A stretch of 64,000 nucleotides of DNA, from NCBI GenBank assembly GCA_900465675.1, contig UBJR01000013.1, positions 166,065 through 230,064 on the forward strand. Reading direction: 5' to 3'. Source of the DNA: Hyphomicrobiales bacterium. GTDB lineage: Bacteria; Pseudomonadota; Alphaproteobacteria; Rhizobiales; Rhizobiaceae. The position numbers and the translations under genes are program-made. This document shows, one piece after another, positions 50,058 through 58,505 of this stretch. How positions within the stretch are numbered: position 1 is the stretch's first letter; every line of letters begins with the position of its first letter. The notes below the pieces were generated by a model, which saw only the letters and a list, made by a program, of their open reading frames with translations, made no database searches and had not been told where the DNA came from.

Positions 50058-51299
50058 TTAGAACTTGACCTTAATGCTGGTCGATAGCGCAGTGACGAGG
50101 TCGTTGCCAAAGGAATAGGTCACGTCGTCGCCGTACGTCACGCCGTCACGGGTGAATGTCCCGGATTCGCCACTTGTCATAAGACCGATCGCGCCTGCCA
50201 CACGCCATTCGATGTTCTCCGTCGGCGTATAGGCTGCCCCCAGACCGAGCATCCATGTGTCAGTCTGCGAACCGTAGCCGTCGCTGGTGCCGCGGTCCCA
50301 TGTTAAACTGACAGCACCGGCCCACTGATCGTTGAACTTGTGACCGATACCGCCACCGATCGTCCAACCGTCACGGTAGGCGAGATCAAGCGATGCAAGG
50401 CCGCCGGCAGGACACGTCCCAGTCGTAGGGCAGAATGCGACGGATTGTAGGATGCTCCAATTCGTCCACTTGATATTGCCGAACGCAAGCCAATCGGGAG
50501 CAATGCCGCTTTGAACTTTGAGTTCCAATGAGTCTGGCGCTTCAGCCGAACCTGTGACGGGCGTGATTTTTCCGCCATATCCAGGCACAATAGGAACCTG
50601 AGTGAGGTCGACGGTCCCCTCAAGGTTATCGTACTTCACACGGCTATTATAAACCAAACTTGCGCGCAGAGCGTATTCAGGGATTTCGTAAGCAATACCT
50701 GCACGCCAACCCCACGAGTCGTCGCTCATGTCGAGACGACCGATACCGTCACCCGGCTGACTGAACAGCGCAGGATTAGCGACATATCTGGTCTTGAAGC
50801 CCTCGATCTCCTGATAGAAAGCGCCGCCGATCACGCGGAACTGGCCTGGACCTGCATCAAATTTGTACGAGCAGGTTGCTCCATAGTTGTGACTGGTAAC
50901 TTTCGTTTCGATATTGCTATTGGCACCGACCCAGCCAATGCCAGGATCGCTATGGGCCCCGAAGGGCTCCGAGTAGTCAACCAAGCAATCTACCGGCCCA
51001 AGACCAGTCTTGATACCGACGTAGGGGATCGCGTAATCCTTAGTCTCATCCGCGGATGTCGAACCACCGCCTAACCCGTTGTTTCCAAACCCGTCAGAAG
51101 AATCGATATCCTTCACATTCTTCAGCTTGCGCTGCGGCATCACATAGGTAACGCCCGAATTGAACGAAAACGGACCGGTATCGAACAGCTGATCGATATT
51201 GTAGCCGCCGCGTTCCAGACCGCCCGCAAAGGACGGCGTCGCGGCGGACGAAAGGATGATGAGCGATGCTACGCCCTTGGAAAACATACGGGATGCCAT
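50058..51299 (-). CDS. FadL/OmpP1-family outer-membrane porin
   Basis: A 413-aa outer-membrane beta-barrel for hydrophobic compounds such as long-chain fatty acids. MASRMFSKGVASLIILSSAA is a signal peptide cleaved near PSFAGG, followed by the hatch-like GLERGGYNIDQLFDTGPFSF and alternating barrel strands to a C-terminal aromatic residue (SIKVKF). The ATG at 51299 follows GGGAG; an upstream ATG at 51362 adds a non-signal segment. Monocistronic, with its own terminator. The true ligand is unknown. Confidence 0.92.
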   Translation of the reverse strand: MASRMFSKGVASLIILSSAATPSFAGGLERGGYNIDQLFDTGPFSFNSGVTYVMPQRKLKNVKDIDSSDGFGNNGLGGGSTSADETKDYAIPYVGIKTGLGPVDCLVDYSEPFGAHSDPGIGWVGANSNIETKVTSHNYGATCSYKFDAGPGQFRVIGGAFYQEIEGFKTRYVANPALFSQPGDGIGRLDMSDDSWGWRAGIAYEIPEYALRASLVYNSRVKYDNLEGTVDLTQVPIVPGYGGKITPVTGSAEAPDSLELKVQSGIAPDWLAFGNIKWTNWSILQSVAFCPTTGTCPAGGLASLDLAYRDGWTIGGGIGHKFNDQWAGAVSLTWDRGTSDGYGSQTDTWMLGLGAAYTPTENIEWRVAGAIGLMTSGESGTFTRDGVTYGDDVTYSFGNDLVTALSTSIKVKF

Positions 51300-51641
51300 T
51301 GTGTCTCCCCCACTCAAGCAATGCAGATGATGCACCTTGCAAAGGAATAGCGCGGATGACAATGCGCGCCTTCATGACGCCACAATGCATGCAAGAAGTT
51401 AAATTGACGTAAGAAATTGACGAGCACGTCAAATTTTTGCGTATGGTAAAATTTTATCCCAATAAAATAATCATTCCGGGTTAGTTTTGGATTATCCTTC
51501 CAAGCCGATCTGCCCCTGTATCAATCTGACAACAGTCAGTTTTTTCGGCCCTACCCACTGAATAATTTGCAAAACCGCCCGATTCAGCGTGATCGGCGGC
51601 GCATATGAGCAAGTTCTTCCGATTCGGATTGCTGCGAACGC
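51300..51641. other. Upstream region of the FadL-type gene
   Basis: About 340 bp without a gene, notably AT-rich at 51390-51560. AAATTGACG is repeated directly (51401-51409 and 51414-51422) and an inverted copy CGTCAA follows (51427-51432), 100-135 bp upstream of the porin start; both copies contain a TTGACG that could serve as a -35 element for another transcript. This may be the porin's operator. Confidence 0.5.
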
Positions 51642-51675
51642 AAAACGGCGCCCGTGCAAGTCCGGACGCCGCTTT
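51642..51675 (-). terminator. Terminator of valS
   Basis: On the minus strand AAGCGGCGTCCGG pairs with ACGGGCGCCGTT with two mismatches, followed by TTTTGCG. Located 26 bp past the stop. Confidence 0.75.
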
Positions 51676-51700
51676 GGAATAGTTTACTACCAAGAGTGGA

Positions 51701-54541
51701 TTAAGCTTCGTTCACCCTCGCCAGCGCAACCGTCAGGCTTTCCATCTGCCCCTGCAGTTCGGCCAGGCGCTCGCGCTCGGCTTCGACCACTTCGGGATTG
51801 GCGTTGGCGACGAACTTCTCGTTCGACAGCTTGCCGTTGATGCGGGCCATCTCGCCTTCGGTCTTGCCGATCGCCTTTTCGAGACGCGACTTCTCGGCCG
51901 AAAGGTCGATCAGGCTGCCGAGCGGCAGGCAAGCCGTGGCTTCGCCGACGACGATCTGTGCCGCGCCCTTCGGCGCAGCGTCAGCTAGCGAGACAGTCTC
52001 CACGCGCGCCAGACGCTTGATCGCCGCATCATGGCGCGACAGGCGCTCCCTGGTCTGCGCATTGGCATTGACGAAAACCAATGGTGCGGTTGCCGCCGGC
52101 GGGACGTTCATCTCGGCGCGAACCGAACGGATGCCCGACACCAGATCGATCAGCCAGTTGATCTCGTCGGCGGCGGCATCGTCGGAGAAGGACGGTGCCG
52201 GCCAGTCCGCATGGCAGACGAGTGTATCGCGCTCGATGCCTTCACCTGCGGTATGCGCCCAGAGTTCTTCGGTCATGAACGGCATGAAGGGATGCAGCAG
52301 CTTGTAGATCTCTTCGAGAATATAGGCGCTGCAGGCCTGGGCTTCCGCCTTGGCGGCCTCGTCCTCGCCGCTGAAGACAGGCTTCAACAGTTCAAGATAC
52401 CAGTCGCAAACCTGGTTCCAGACGAAGCGGTAAAGCGCGCCGGCCGCATCGTTGAAGCGGTAGGCCTCAATGGCTTCCGTTACGTCACGTTCCGCACGGG
52501 CAAGTTCCGTCAGGATCCAGCGGTTGATGGTCAGCTTGACGCTATCAGGCGCGAAGTTCGGGTCGCTTTTGGCGCCGTTCATCTCGGCAAAGCGCGTCGC
52601 GTTCCAGAGCTTGGTTCCGAAGTTGCGGTAGCCGGCGATACGCGCCGGGTCGAGCTTCACGTCGCGTCCCTGCGCCGCCATGATGGCCAGCGTGAAACGC
52701 AGAGCGTCGGCGCCGTATTCGTCGATCAGCTCCAGGGGATCGATGACGTTGCCCTTCGACTTCGACATCTTCTGGCCGTTCTTGTCGCGGACCAGCGCGT
52801 GGATGTAGACGGTATGGAACGGCTCGACCGGATTGCCGTCCTCATCCTTCATGAAGTGCAGACCCATCTGCATCATGCGGACCACCCAGAACGGGATGAT
52901 GTCGAAGCCGGTCACCAGAACGTTGGTCGGATAATAGCGCGCCAGTTCCGGCGTCTTTTCCGGCCAGCCGAGCGTCGAGAACGGCCAGAGTGCCGACGAG
53001 AACCAGGTATCCAGAACGTCTTCGTCGCGGGTCAGGATCTCGCCCGGCTTGAAGTTTTCGAGCAGGTCCTCGACATAGGCCTTCATCGGGCCTTCATGCG
53101 ACAGATAATGCTGGATCGCAGCCTGCAGCGCTTCCTCTTCGGTCTTCTCGACGAAGACCTGACCATCCGGGCCGTACCAGGCGGGGATCTGGTGTCCCCA
53201 CCAGAGCTGGCGCGAGATGCACCAGGGCTGGATGTTTTCCATCCATTGGAAATAGGTGTTTTCCCAGTTCTTCGGCACGAACTTGGTGCGGCCTTCGCGA
53301 ACCGAGGCGATCGCCGGCTTGGCGAGCGTCTTGTTGTCGACCCACCACTGCTCGGTCAGACGCGGCTCGATCGGCACGCCGCCGCGGTCTCCGTGCGGAA
53401 CCATGTGCTTGTGCGGCTCAATCTTGTCGAGCAGACCGGCTTCTTCGAAAATCTCGACGATGATCTTGCGTGCCGCGAAGCGATCCTGGCCCTCGAGACG
53501 ATCCCAGGCGCCGTGGAGGGCCGCCGGGTTGTCGAGACCTTCCAGAAAGTCCTCGTTTTCCTTGATGGTGACCGAACCATCGACGTCAAGAACGTTGATA
53601 GCGCGCAAGCCGGTGCGCCGGGCAACGTCGAAGTCGTTGAAATCATGCGCCGGCGTCAGCTTGACGGCGCCGGTACCGGCGGTCGGATCGGCATAGCTGT
53701 CGGCGACAACAGGGATCTTGCGGCCGACGATCGGCAGGATGACGTGCTTGCCGACGATCGACGTGTAGCGATCGTCGTCCGGATTGACGGCAACGCCGGT
53801 GTCACCAAGCATCGTTTCCGGGCGGGTCGTGGCGACGACGAGATAATCGCGGGTTTCGAATTCCGTCGGCTTGCCATCTTCGTCGAAGGCAACCGGATGC
53901 TGGTAGGTGACGCCCTCTTCCAGCGGATAGCGCAGATGCCAGAGGTTACCCTTGACCTCGAGCTGCTCGACTTCCATGTCCGAAATCGCCGTTAGCAGCT
54001 TCGGATCCCAGTTGACGAGACGCTTGTCCTTGTAGATGAGCCCCTGCTTGTAAAGCGTTACAAATACCTCAAGAACGGCCTGCGACAGACCCTCGTCCAT
54101 GGTGAAGCGTTCGCGCGACCAGTCACAGGAGGCGCCAAGGCGCTTCAGCTGGTTAAAGATCAGGCCGCCCGATTCAGCCTTCCATTCCCAGACCTTGTCG
54201 ATGAAGGCGTCGCGGCCCATGTCGCGGCGGCCCGGAAGCTGCTGTTCCATCAGCTTGCGCTCGACCACCATCTGCGTGGCGATACCCGCATGGTCCATGC
54301 CCGGCTGCCACAGCACATCCTTGCCGCGCATGCGCTCGAAACGGATCATGATGTCCTGCAGCGTATTGTTGAGCGCGTGGCCCATGTGCAGGGAGCCCGT
54401 CACGTTCGGCGGCGGGATGACGATCGTGAACGTTTCGGCACCGGGCTTCTTGTTGGCGCCAGCGCGGAAAGCATCGGCTTCGTCCCATTTCGCAGCGATT
54501 TTGGGTTCGACTGCGGCGGAATCATAGGTCTTGTCGAGCAT
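51701..54541 (-). CDS. valS: Valyl-tRNA synthetase
   Basis: Class Ia synthetase of 946 aa with editing domain. HIGH-type motif PPPNVTGSLHMGHALNNT near residue 43, KMSKS motif GQKMSKSKGNVIDPLEL near 585, and the C-terminal coiled coil (about 880-946) typical of ValRS. The start 54541 (MLDKTYDSAAVEPKIAAKWD) is the family's usual N-terminus; the frame continues 60 bp upstream into the popZ terminator, which rules out the longer start. Confidence 0.97.
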   Translation of the reverse strand: MLDKTYDSAAVEPKIAAKWDEADAFRAGANKKPGAETFTIVIPPPNVTGSLHMGHALNNTLQDIMIRFERMRGKDVLWQPGMDHAGIATQMVVERKLMEQQLPGRRDMGRDAFIDKVWEWKAESGGLIFNQLKRLGASCDWSRERFTMDEGLSQAVLEVFVTLYKQGLIYKDKRLVNWDPKLLTAISDMEVEQLEVKGNLWHLRYPLEEGVTYQHPVAFDEDGKPTEFETRDYLVVATTRPETMLGDTGVAVNPDDDRYTSIVGKHVILPIVGRKIPVVADSYADPTAGTGAVKLTPAHDFNDFDVARRTGLRAINVLDVDGSVTIKENEDFLEGLDNPAALHGAWDRLEGQDRFAARKIIVEIFEEAGLLDKIEPHKHMVPHGDRGGVPIEPRLTEQWWVDNKTLAKPAIASVREGRTKFVPKNWENTYFQWMENIQPWCISRQLWWGHQIPAWYGPDGQVFVEKTEEEALQAAIQHYLSHEGPMKAYVEDLLENFKPGEILTRDEDVLDTWFSSALWPFSTLGWPEKTPELARYYPTNVLVTGFDIIPFWVVRMMQMGLHFMKDEDGNPVEPFHTVYIHALVRDKNGQKMSKSKGNVIDPLELIDEYGADALRFTLAIMAAQGRDVKLDPARIAGYRNFGTKLWNATRFAEMNGAKSDPNFAPDSVKLTINRWILTELARAERDVTEAIEAYRFNDAAGALYRFVWNQVCDWYLELLKPVFSGEDEAAKAEAQACSAYILEEIYKLLHPFMPFMTEELWAHTAGEGIERDTLVCHADWPAPSFSDDAAADEINWLIDLVSGIRSVRAEMNVPPAATAPLVFVNANAQTRERLSRHDAAIKRLARVETVSLADAAPKGAAQIVVGEATACLPLGSLIDLSAEKSRLEKAIGKTEGEMARINGKLSNEKFVANANPEVVEAERERLAELQGQMESLTVALARVNEA

Positions 54542-54605
54542 TTTATGACCAAACTTCGGGGTTTTAGGATGCGGGTTTGTAAATAGGATGGCTGCGGGCA
54601 AGTCA

Positions 54606-54638
54606 ATAAAAAAGCCGCCCCGGAGACCGGAGCGGCTT
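54606..54638 (-). terminator. Terminator of the PopZ-family gene
   Basis: AAGCCGC (54612-54618) with GCGGCTT (54632-54638) and an inner CCGG/CCGG pairing; minus strand continues TTTTTTATTG. Lies between popZ and valS, so the two are separate transcripts. Confidence 0.9.
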
Positions 54639-54660
54639 GTTCGGTAAAAAGCGTTTCCGG

Positions 54661-55542
54661 TTAGCGGCGCGGACCGCGCGCCACGCGCTCGATTTCTTCA
54701 CGCACGAGGCGTTCGACCAGCGTCGGCAGATTGTCATCCAGCCATTCGCGCAGCATCGGACGCAGCATGTCTTCGGCGATCTCATCGAGCGACCGACGCT
54801 CGGCGCCATCGATGGCAAGCGCCAGCTCTTCGAAGGAACGTGCGACCTGAAGGCTGGCATCCTGCGAGATCAGCGCCTGGGCTTCTTCCATGATCTGCGG
54901 CAGAAACTGGGGCATGGCAGCCGGGGCTTCGGCGACGGGTGCCTCCGGCGCGATTTCGGCCTGCGGAGCGATCGTTGCCTGCGGCTCCGGGAACACTTCT
55001 GTGGCAGCGGCTGCTACCGGCTGAGGGGCAGCGTCCACCGGTGCGGCTTCGGCAACAAGCGGCGCCTGCTTCGGTGCCGGCAGCGGAGCAACGACGGGAG
55101 CGGATACATGCTCGACCGGTGCACGGACCTGTTCAGCGACGGGCTCGGCCACGGGTTCCGGCTGGCGGAAGACCGGCGGAAGCTCGCGCGGCGGCTGGGC
55201 TGGCAGACGCTCGGAGGCGGCACGAACCCGGGCGGCGACATCGGCAAGCGACATGGAGCGCGCGGGCTCCTCGATATCGCGCGTACCTGCCGAATTGGCG
55301 GCGACGAAGCGCGGATCGGCCTGCATCACCGGCTCGGGAAACTCGACATTGGCATAGGTGTCGTCGACGGTCAGACGGATGTTGGAGTCGCTGCCTTCGT
55401 CTTCGCCGTCATCGCCGTAAACCGGCGGCAAAGATTGGGAAATGGCCTTTCCGGCACCCGGATCATTGCTCTCGATGATCTGGCGGATCGACGCCAGGAT
55501 CTCTTCCATGGACGGTTCACGCGCTACGCTTGGCTGAGCCAT
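54661..55542 (-). CDS. PopZ-family (DUF2497) pole-organising protein
   Basis: A 293-aa protein with the two conserved ends of the PopZ/DUF2497 family: the N-terminal helix MAQPSVAREPSMEEILASIR and the C-terminal oligomerisation region (about 240-293, LRPMLREWLDDNLPTLVERL, VREEIERVARG). The middle (about 70-215) is a Pro/Ala/Glu-rich disordered linker, longer than in Caulobacter PopZ (177 aa protein). PopZ builds a polar scaffold that anchors chromosome origins; in Agrobacterium it marks the growing pole. Confidence 0.88.
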   Translation of the reverse strand: MAQPSVAREPSMEEILASIRQIIESNDPGAGKAISQSLPPVYGDDGEDEGSDSNIRLTVDDTYANVEFPEPVMQADPRFVAANSAGTRDIEEPARSMSLADVAARVRAASERLPAQPPRELPPVFRQPEPVAEPVAEQVRAPVEHVSAPVVAPLPAPKQAPLVAEAAPVDAAPQPVAAAATEVFPEPQATIAPQAEIAPEAPVAEAPAAMPQFLPQIMEEAQALISQDASLQVARSFEELALAIDGAERRSLDEIAEDMLRPMLREWLDDNLPTLVERLVREEIERVARGPRR

Positions 55543-55721
55543 ATCTATCCCCGTTATGCTAAAAGCAACGATCGGATTGCGTGGTGTGGGCATCCGAATC
55601 ACCCAGACACTAGAATACCCAAGACGCGAAAAAAATCATCGCGAATCAAATGAATGCGTCCATGCACAGTTTTGTTGGATGAACTGCGGACCGTCTGCCC
55701 GGCCCGGTTTCAGCGCCGCAA

Positions 55722-55747
55722 ACGCAAACGGGCGCCGGAGGCGCCCG
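55722..55747 (-). terminator. Terminator of the second PIMT-like gene
   Basis: CGGGCGCC (55729-55736), loop GGA, GGCGCCCG (55740-55747); minus strand tail TTTGCGTTTGC. Confidence 0.85.
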
Positions 55748-55774
55748 CATCGTCAAAGAGCAATGCAATGCTGC

Positions 55775-56419
55775 TCAGAACACAAATTCGCGCAGCTTTG
55801 CGAAGCCCGGAAGCGGCTTGACCGACGCGTTGAAGAAGACATTTTCGGAAACGGCGCCGCGCTCGGAAACGAAGACCTTGGCGCGGGCGGCGTTGCCGTA
55901 ACCCTCGACCGTGACCAGACGGCCGCCCTCGGCGAGCTGGCCGAGAAGAGCTGCCGGAACCTGCTCGACGGAACCGTTGACGAAGATCAGATCATAAGGC
56001 GCGCCGGCCGTATGGCCCTTCTCGAGACCGCCGGTCACAACGGCGACATTCGGATAGGCTGCGAGATTGGCCTTTGCCGTTGCGGCAAGCGCTTCATCGG
56101 ATTCGAGAGCGGTAACCGAACCGGCGATCAGCGACAGCAGCGCCGAGGTGTAGCCGGTACCGCAGCCGACTTCGAGAACCGTGTCGTCCTTGGTGATCGC
56201 GGCAAGCTGCAGCAGCTTTGCCAGCGGCGAGGCTTCCATCAGGAAGCGGCCGGGACAGATCTCGACGTCATTATCGATATAGGCCAGCGCCTTCGACTTT
56301 TCCGGGACGAAAGTTTCGCGCTCGACCGTCAGGAACGCGCTCAACACGGAATGGGACGTCACGTCCGTCGTACGGATCTGGTTGTCGACCATCTTCACGC
56401 GTGCTGCTTCGAAATCCAT
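55775..56419 (-). CDS. Protein-L-isoaspartate methyltransferase-like protein
   Basis: A 214-aa SAM-dependent methyltransferase of the PIMT family: MVDNQIRTTDVTSHSVLSAF near the N-terminus, MEASPLAKLLQL, motif I VLEVGCGTGYTSALLSLIAG near 100 and YDLIFVNGSVEQVP. It shows lower similarity to E. coli Pcm than the gene at 33504-34157, and the PIMT-specific substrate residues are less conserved, so the true substrate may differ. Upstream of popZ on the same strand. Confidence 0.88.
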   Translation of the reverse strand: MDFEAARVKMVDNQIRTTDVTSHSVLSAFLTVERETFVPEKSKALAYIDNDVEICPGRFLMEASPLAKLLQLAAITKDDTVLEVGCGTGYTSALLSLIAGSVTALESDEALAATAKANLAAYPNVAVVTGGLEKGHTAGAPYDLIFVNGSVEQVPAALLGQLAEGGRLVTVEGYGNAARAKVFVSERGAVSENVFFNASVKPLPGFAKLREFVF

Positions 56420-56626
56420 CTTATCCTCTTGCCCGTTTTCGGCGCCTACATGCGTCTCTTAATCCCGGGTTCGGATGCTTTCAAGGCTCCGCGCGCGGCT
56501 GCGGCAAGAATACTTGAGTGGACGCGGCGCTGTCGCGTGCGCCGGAGCGCATTCCAAACTCCGAAGTGGCATAAAGCGTGGCCCTGTGGTATTCTTGCAA
56601 CCGGAGGAAATGAGGAGGAGCAGGCC

Positions 56627-56728
56627 ATGTCTGCCATGTTCGTGCATTTCACACTCTTCGACTTGTTCATCGGTGCGGCGCTCGTCGGCATTCTTTGCTG
56701 CGGGCTGGTCAACAGCCGGACGAGTTGA
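56627..56728 (+). CDS. 33-aa single-pass membrane mini-protein (predicted)
   Basis: A short open frame with an excellent ribosome site (GAGGAGG, 9 nt upstream). The peptide (start MSAMFVHFTLFDLFIGAALV) is almost entirely one hydrophobic helix and ends NSRTS. No homologue is recognised. The ribosome site and the position in a run of small membrane genes support it; it could still be chance. Confidence 0.45.
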   Translation: MSAMFVHFTLFDLFIGAALVGILCCGLVNSRTS

Positions 56729-56781
56729 GGACAATCACAGCGCAGCAGGCAGGAATCAGTAGGCCCGCTCTTTAGGTTCGA

Positions 56782-57006
56782 ATGCGAAGCACGGGTTTTA
56801 CGATTTTCATTCTGCTGCTGATCGCCGCCGCAAGCGTCATTCTTGCGGGCGTCTTGTCCATGCGGCTATCCCTAGCGGGAACGCTCGGAGATTGCTTCAC
56901 TGGAGCATGCGGCTACACGACCGTGTTCATCGCCTGGCCGGGCTTGACGCTTAGCTTTTTTGCCATCGGCGCCTATCTTTATCTGAAATCCGCACCAAAA
57001 CCCTGA
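56782..57006 (+). CDS. 74-aa two-helix membrane protein, hypothetical
   Basis: MRSTGFTIFILLLIAAASVI begins a hydrophobic helix (about 5-27), then a short extracytoplasmic loop with two cysteines (GDCFTGACG, about 36-44) and a second helix (about 46-67) ending in a basic tail. The paired cysteines could form a periplasmic disulfide. The ribosome site is weak. No family is recognised. Confidence 0.55.
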   Translation: MRSTGFTIFILLLIAAASVILAGVLSMRLSLAGTLGDCFTGACGYTTVFIAWPGLTLSFFAIGAYLYLKSAPKP

Positions 57007-57075
57007 ACAGCGTTTCAGGAACATGTCAGCTTCGCTTGCGATAAAGGCCGCAATCGAAGCGAACGCGGAATAGGC

Positions 57076-57219
57076 ATGAACAGATCCCTGATACTCGGCG
57101 CCTGCTTTATCGGCGGTTTCGTCGCAATCATTCTCTGTATTCCACTGATCGGCTCTGCCGCACCCAGCGTCACCACAGGTGGCGTCTCGCCGATTGCCGC
57201 GCTTCAAAGATCGAATTGA
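57076..57219 (+). CDS. 47-aa membrane mini-protein, hypothetical
   Basis: MNRSLILGACFIGGFVAIIL starts a single hydrophobic segment (about 4-28) followed by a polar C-terminus ending LQRSN. It is preceded at 57031-57060 by a hairpin (TTCGCTT...AAGCGAA). Third small membrane-protein frame in 600 bp. Hypothetical. Confidence 0.5.
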   Translation: MNRSLILGACFIGGFVAIILCIPLIGSAAPSVTTGGVSPIAALQRSN

Positions 57220-57240
57220 GGCGTTGGATAGCCGCGCGGA

Positions 57241-57474
57241 TCAGCGCATTGTCTTCAAAAGCGCCGCCAATGCCGCGGCATCCGCCCTCGCCACCCGCTC
57301 CTGCATATGCCCTTCGGCAAGATAGCCAACGGCATCCAGCGCTTCCTGCTCACTCCATCCGGCGGCAACCGCCGCCTCGATCAAATCGCGGAACGCGAAC
57401 TGAAGCGCGTCCTGGCACCGAATGTGGCGGTCGGGATCATCCTTGGTGACAAAGGGTTTTGAGATATTCCTCAT
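57241..57474 (-). CDS. 77-aa hypothetical protein
   Basis: A small soluble protein with a helical pattern (LQFAFRDLIEAAVAAGWSEQ, EALDAVGYLAEGHMQERV), ending LLKTMR. Codon use is coding-like, but the start at 57474 lacks a good ribosome site. No domain is recognised. It is convergent with the 47-aa gene. Confidence 0.6.
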   Translation of the reverse strand: MRNISKPFVTKDDPDRHIRCQDALQFAFRDLIEAAVAAGWSEQEALDAVGYLAEGHMQERVARADAAALAALLKTMR

Positions 57475-57633
57475 ATATGGATAATGAGCGGATTCGCTGA
57501 ATGATCAAGGGCGCTGGATGCCGATTGACGGTGGACGAGTTGTTGCCGGTCAAGATTTTTCGAAAAACACCTCTTGCGGTTTCCTTTGGATCATTCTAAA
57601 TCCGCGCCACCACTGAACAAGTCGTTCACGGAT

Positions 57634-57707
57634 GGCCTCGTGGCGGAGTGGTGACGCAGAGGACTGCAAATCCTTGTACCCCGGTTCAATTCCGGGCGAG
57701 GCCTCCA
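57634..57707 (+). tRNA. tRNA-Cys (GCA)
   Basis: A 74-nt tRNA with acceptor GGCCTCG/CGAGGCC, discriminator T, encoded CCA, anticodon loop CTGCAAA with GCA and T-loop GTTCAATTC. Confidence 0.95.
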
Positions 57708-57901
57708 AACTCAACAATCCAAGCTTGTATTGCCGGAATACATCCCCGCCCCTGCGGCCGGTGATGTATTATCCATTTTTGGGATAATGCTGTTTAAGCT
57801 AAAGCTTATCTGTGAATATAATCAGACTCTACTTCTGATAATATAGACATGATCAAAATCCCATGTGACGTTGCATCCTGCGTATAGAAGCGGGATGACA
57901 C

Positions 57902-58135
57902 ATGGCGAAAACGAGATACATTTTCGATCATAAGTCTGAGAAAGCGGTCCTATTTCAAGCAGGCAAGTTTTTGTTCCCAATCGGCGGCAGCAAGGCCGAG
58001 CACTGGATCGACGGAGACTATGTTTTCTCCCTGACGACGCAAAAAATTGCCTACTGGATCCTCGGCCAGGACTTGTATGGCCATATCGGCAACGGCGAAC
58101 TGACCCGCGAGCCGCTGTTCTACTTCGGTGAATGA
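57902..58135 (+). CDS. 77-aa aromatic-rich hypothetical protein
   Basis: Start MAKTRYIFDHKSEKAVLFQA, then GDYVFSLTTQKIAYWILGQD and a C-terminus LFYFGE. Soluble, rich in Tyr/Phe/Trp, possibly a small beta-rich fold. No family is recognised. The upstream 190 bp after tRNA-Cys is AT-rich and holds a perfect ATTATCC/GGATAAT inverted repeat (57768-57788). The small size and composition are compatible with an accessory gene placed beside a tRNA, but no integrase or repeat of the tRNA end is seen. Confidence 0.65.
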   Translation: MAKTRYIFDHKSEKAVLFQAGKFLFPIGGSKAEHWIDGDYVFSLTTQKIAYWILGQDLYGHIGNGELTREPLFYFGE

Positions 58136-58141
58136 GCAGAC

Positions 58142-58176
58142 TTGACTATTTGCTTAAATGAGAACAAAATAGGAAC
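58142..58176 (+). promoter_or_regulatory. SOS promoter: LexA box overlapping the -10 element
   Basis: GAAC (58162-58165), 7 nt, GAAC (58173-58176) is an exact alphaproteobacterial LexA box (GTTC-N7-GTTC on the other strand). A -35 TTGACT (58142-58147) and -10 CAAAAT (58165-58170) are spaced 17 bp, so LexA would block RNA polymerase directly. The ribosome site and start codon of the next gene follow 10-18 bp later. Confidence 0.75.
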
Positions 58177-58193
58177 ATAAAACGGAGGTTCCT

Positions 58194-58361
58194 ATGACCC
58201 ATGCCGAACAGGTGATTGAGAATGCGCTTGCGACCGTGGCTGCCAGCCGCGCCGAGCGGGAAAAGGACGAGGAGCGCAGACGGCGCGTGTTCGGCAAGAT
58301 CGATATCGGCCTGCCCCTGCCTCAGATCAAGAACCGGCAGCTGACACTCGACCTTCATTAA
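58194..58361 (+). CDS. 55-aa SOS-controlled mini-protein with C-terminal clamp-like motif
   Basis: The strong site ACGGAGG lies 7 nt before the ATG. The peptide starts MTHAEQVIENALATVAASRA, continues as a charged helix (EREKDEERRRRVFG) and ends PQIKNRQLTLDLH. QLTLDL fits the hexapeptide beta-clamp-binding pattern QLxLxL seen in Hda, and it sits at the very C-terminus where such motifs work. With the LexA box upstream this suggests a DNA-damage-induced replication modulator. The reading is inference; no homologue is recognised. Confidence 0.75.
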   Translation: MTHAEQVIENALATVAASRAEREKDEERRRRVFGKIDIGLPLPQIKNRQLTLDLH

Positions 58362-58505
58362 GAGAATCGTATTCCCGAGGCTGTGTGAAACCTGCCTCAA
58401 ACGCGTGGAAAAGCCTGCTGGCGCGGTATGTTCGGCCCGGCTTTTATTGCAACAGGACCCCATTTGTGACAGTTGCGTGACAACTCAAGCACTCACGGGG
58501 TCGCC

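Noticed and set aside
52031..53995. 654-codon open frame antisense to valS
   Set aside because: Shadow of the highly conserved synthetase; no ribosome site and no recognisable domain.
55543..55774. A tolC gene to complete the type I system
   Set aside because: Some related genomes, as I recall, carry tolC near the PIMT gene, but this 232-bp gap holds only the popZ promoter and a terminator.
57634..58135. tRNA-Cys as an integration site of a mobile island
   Set aside because: No integrase, no repeat of the tRNA 3' end and core genes resume within 1 kb.
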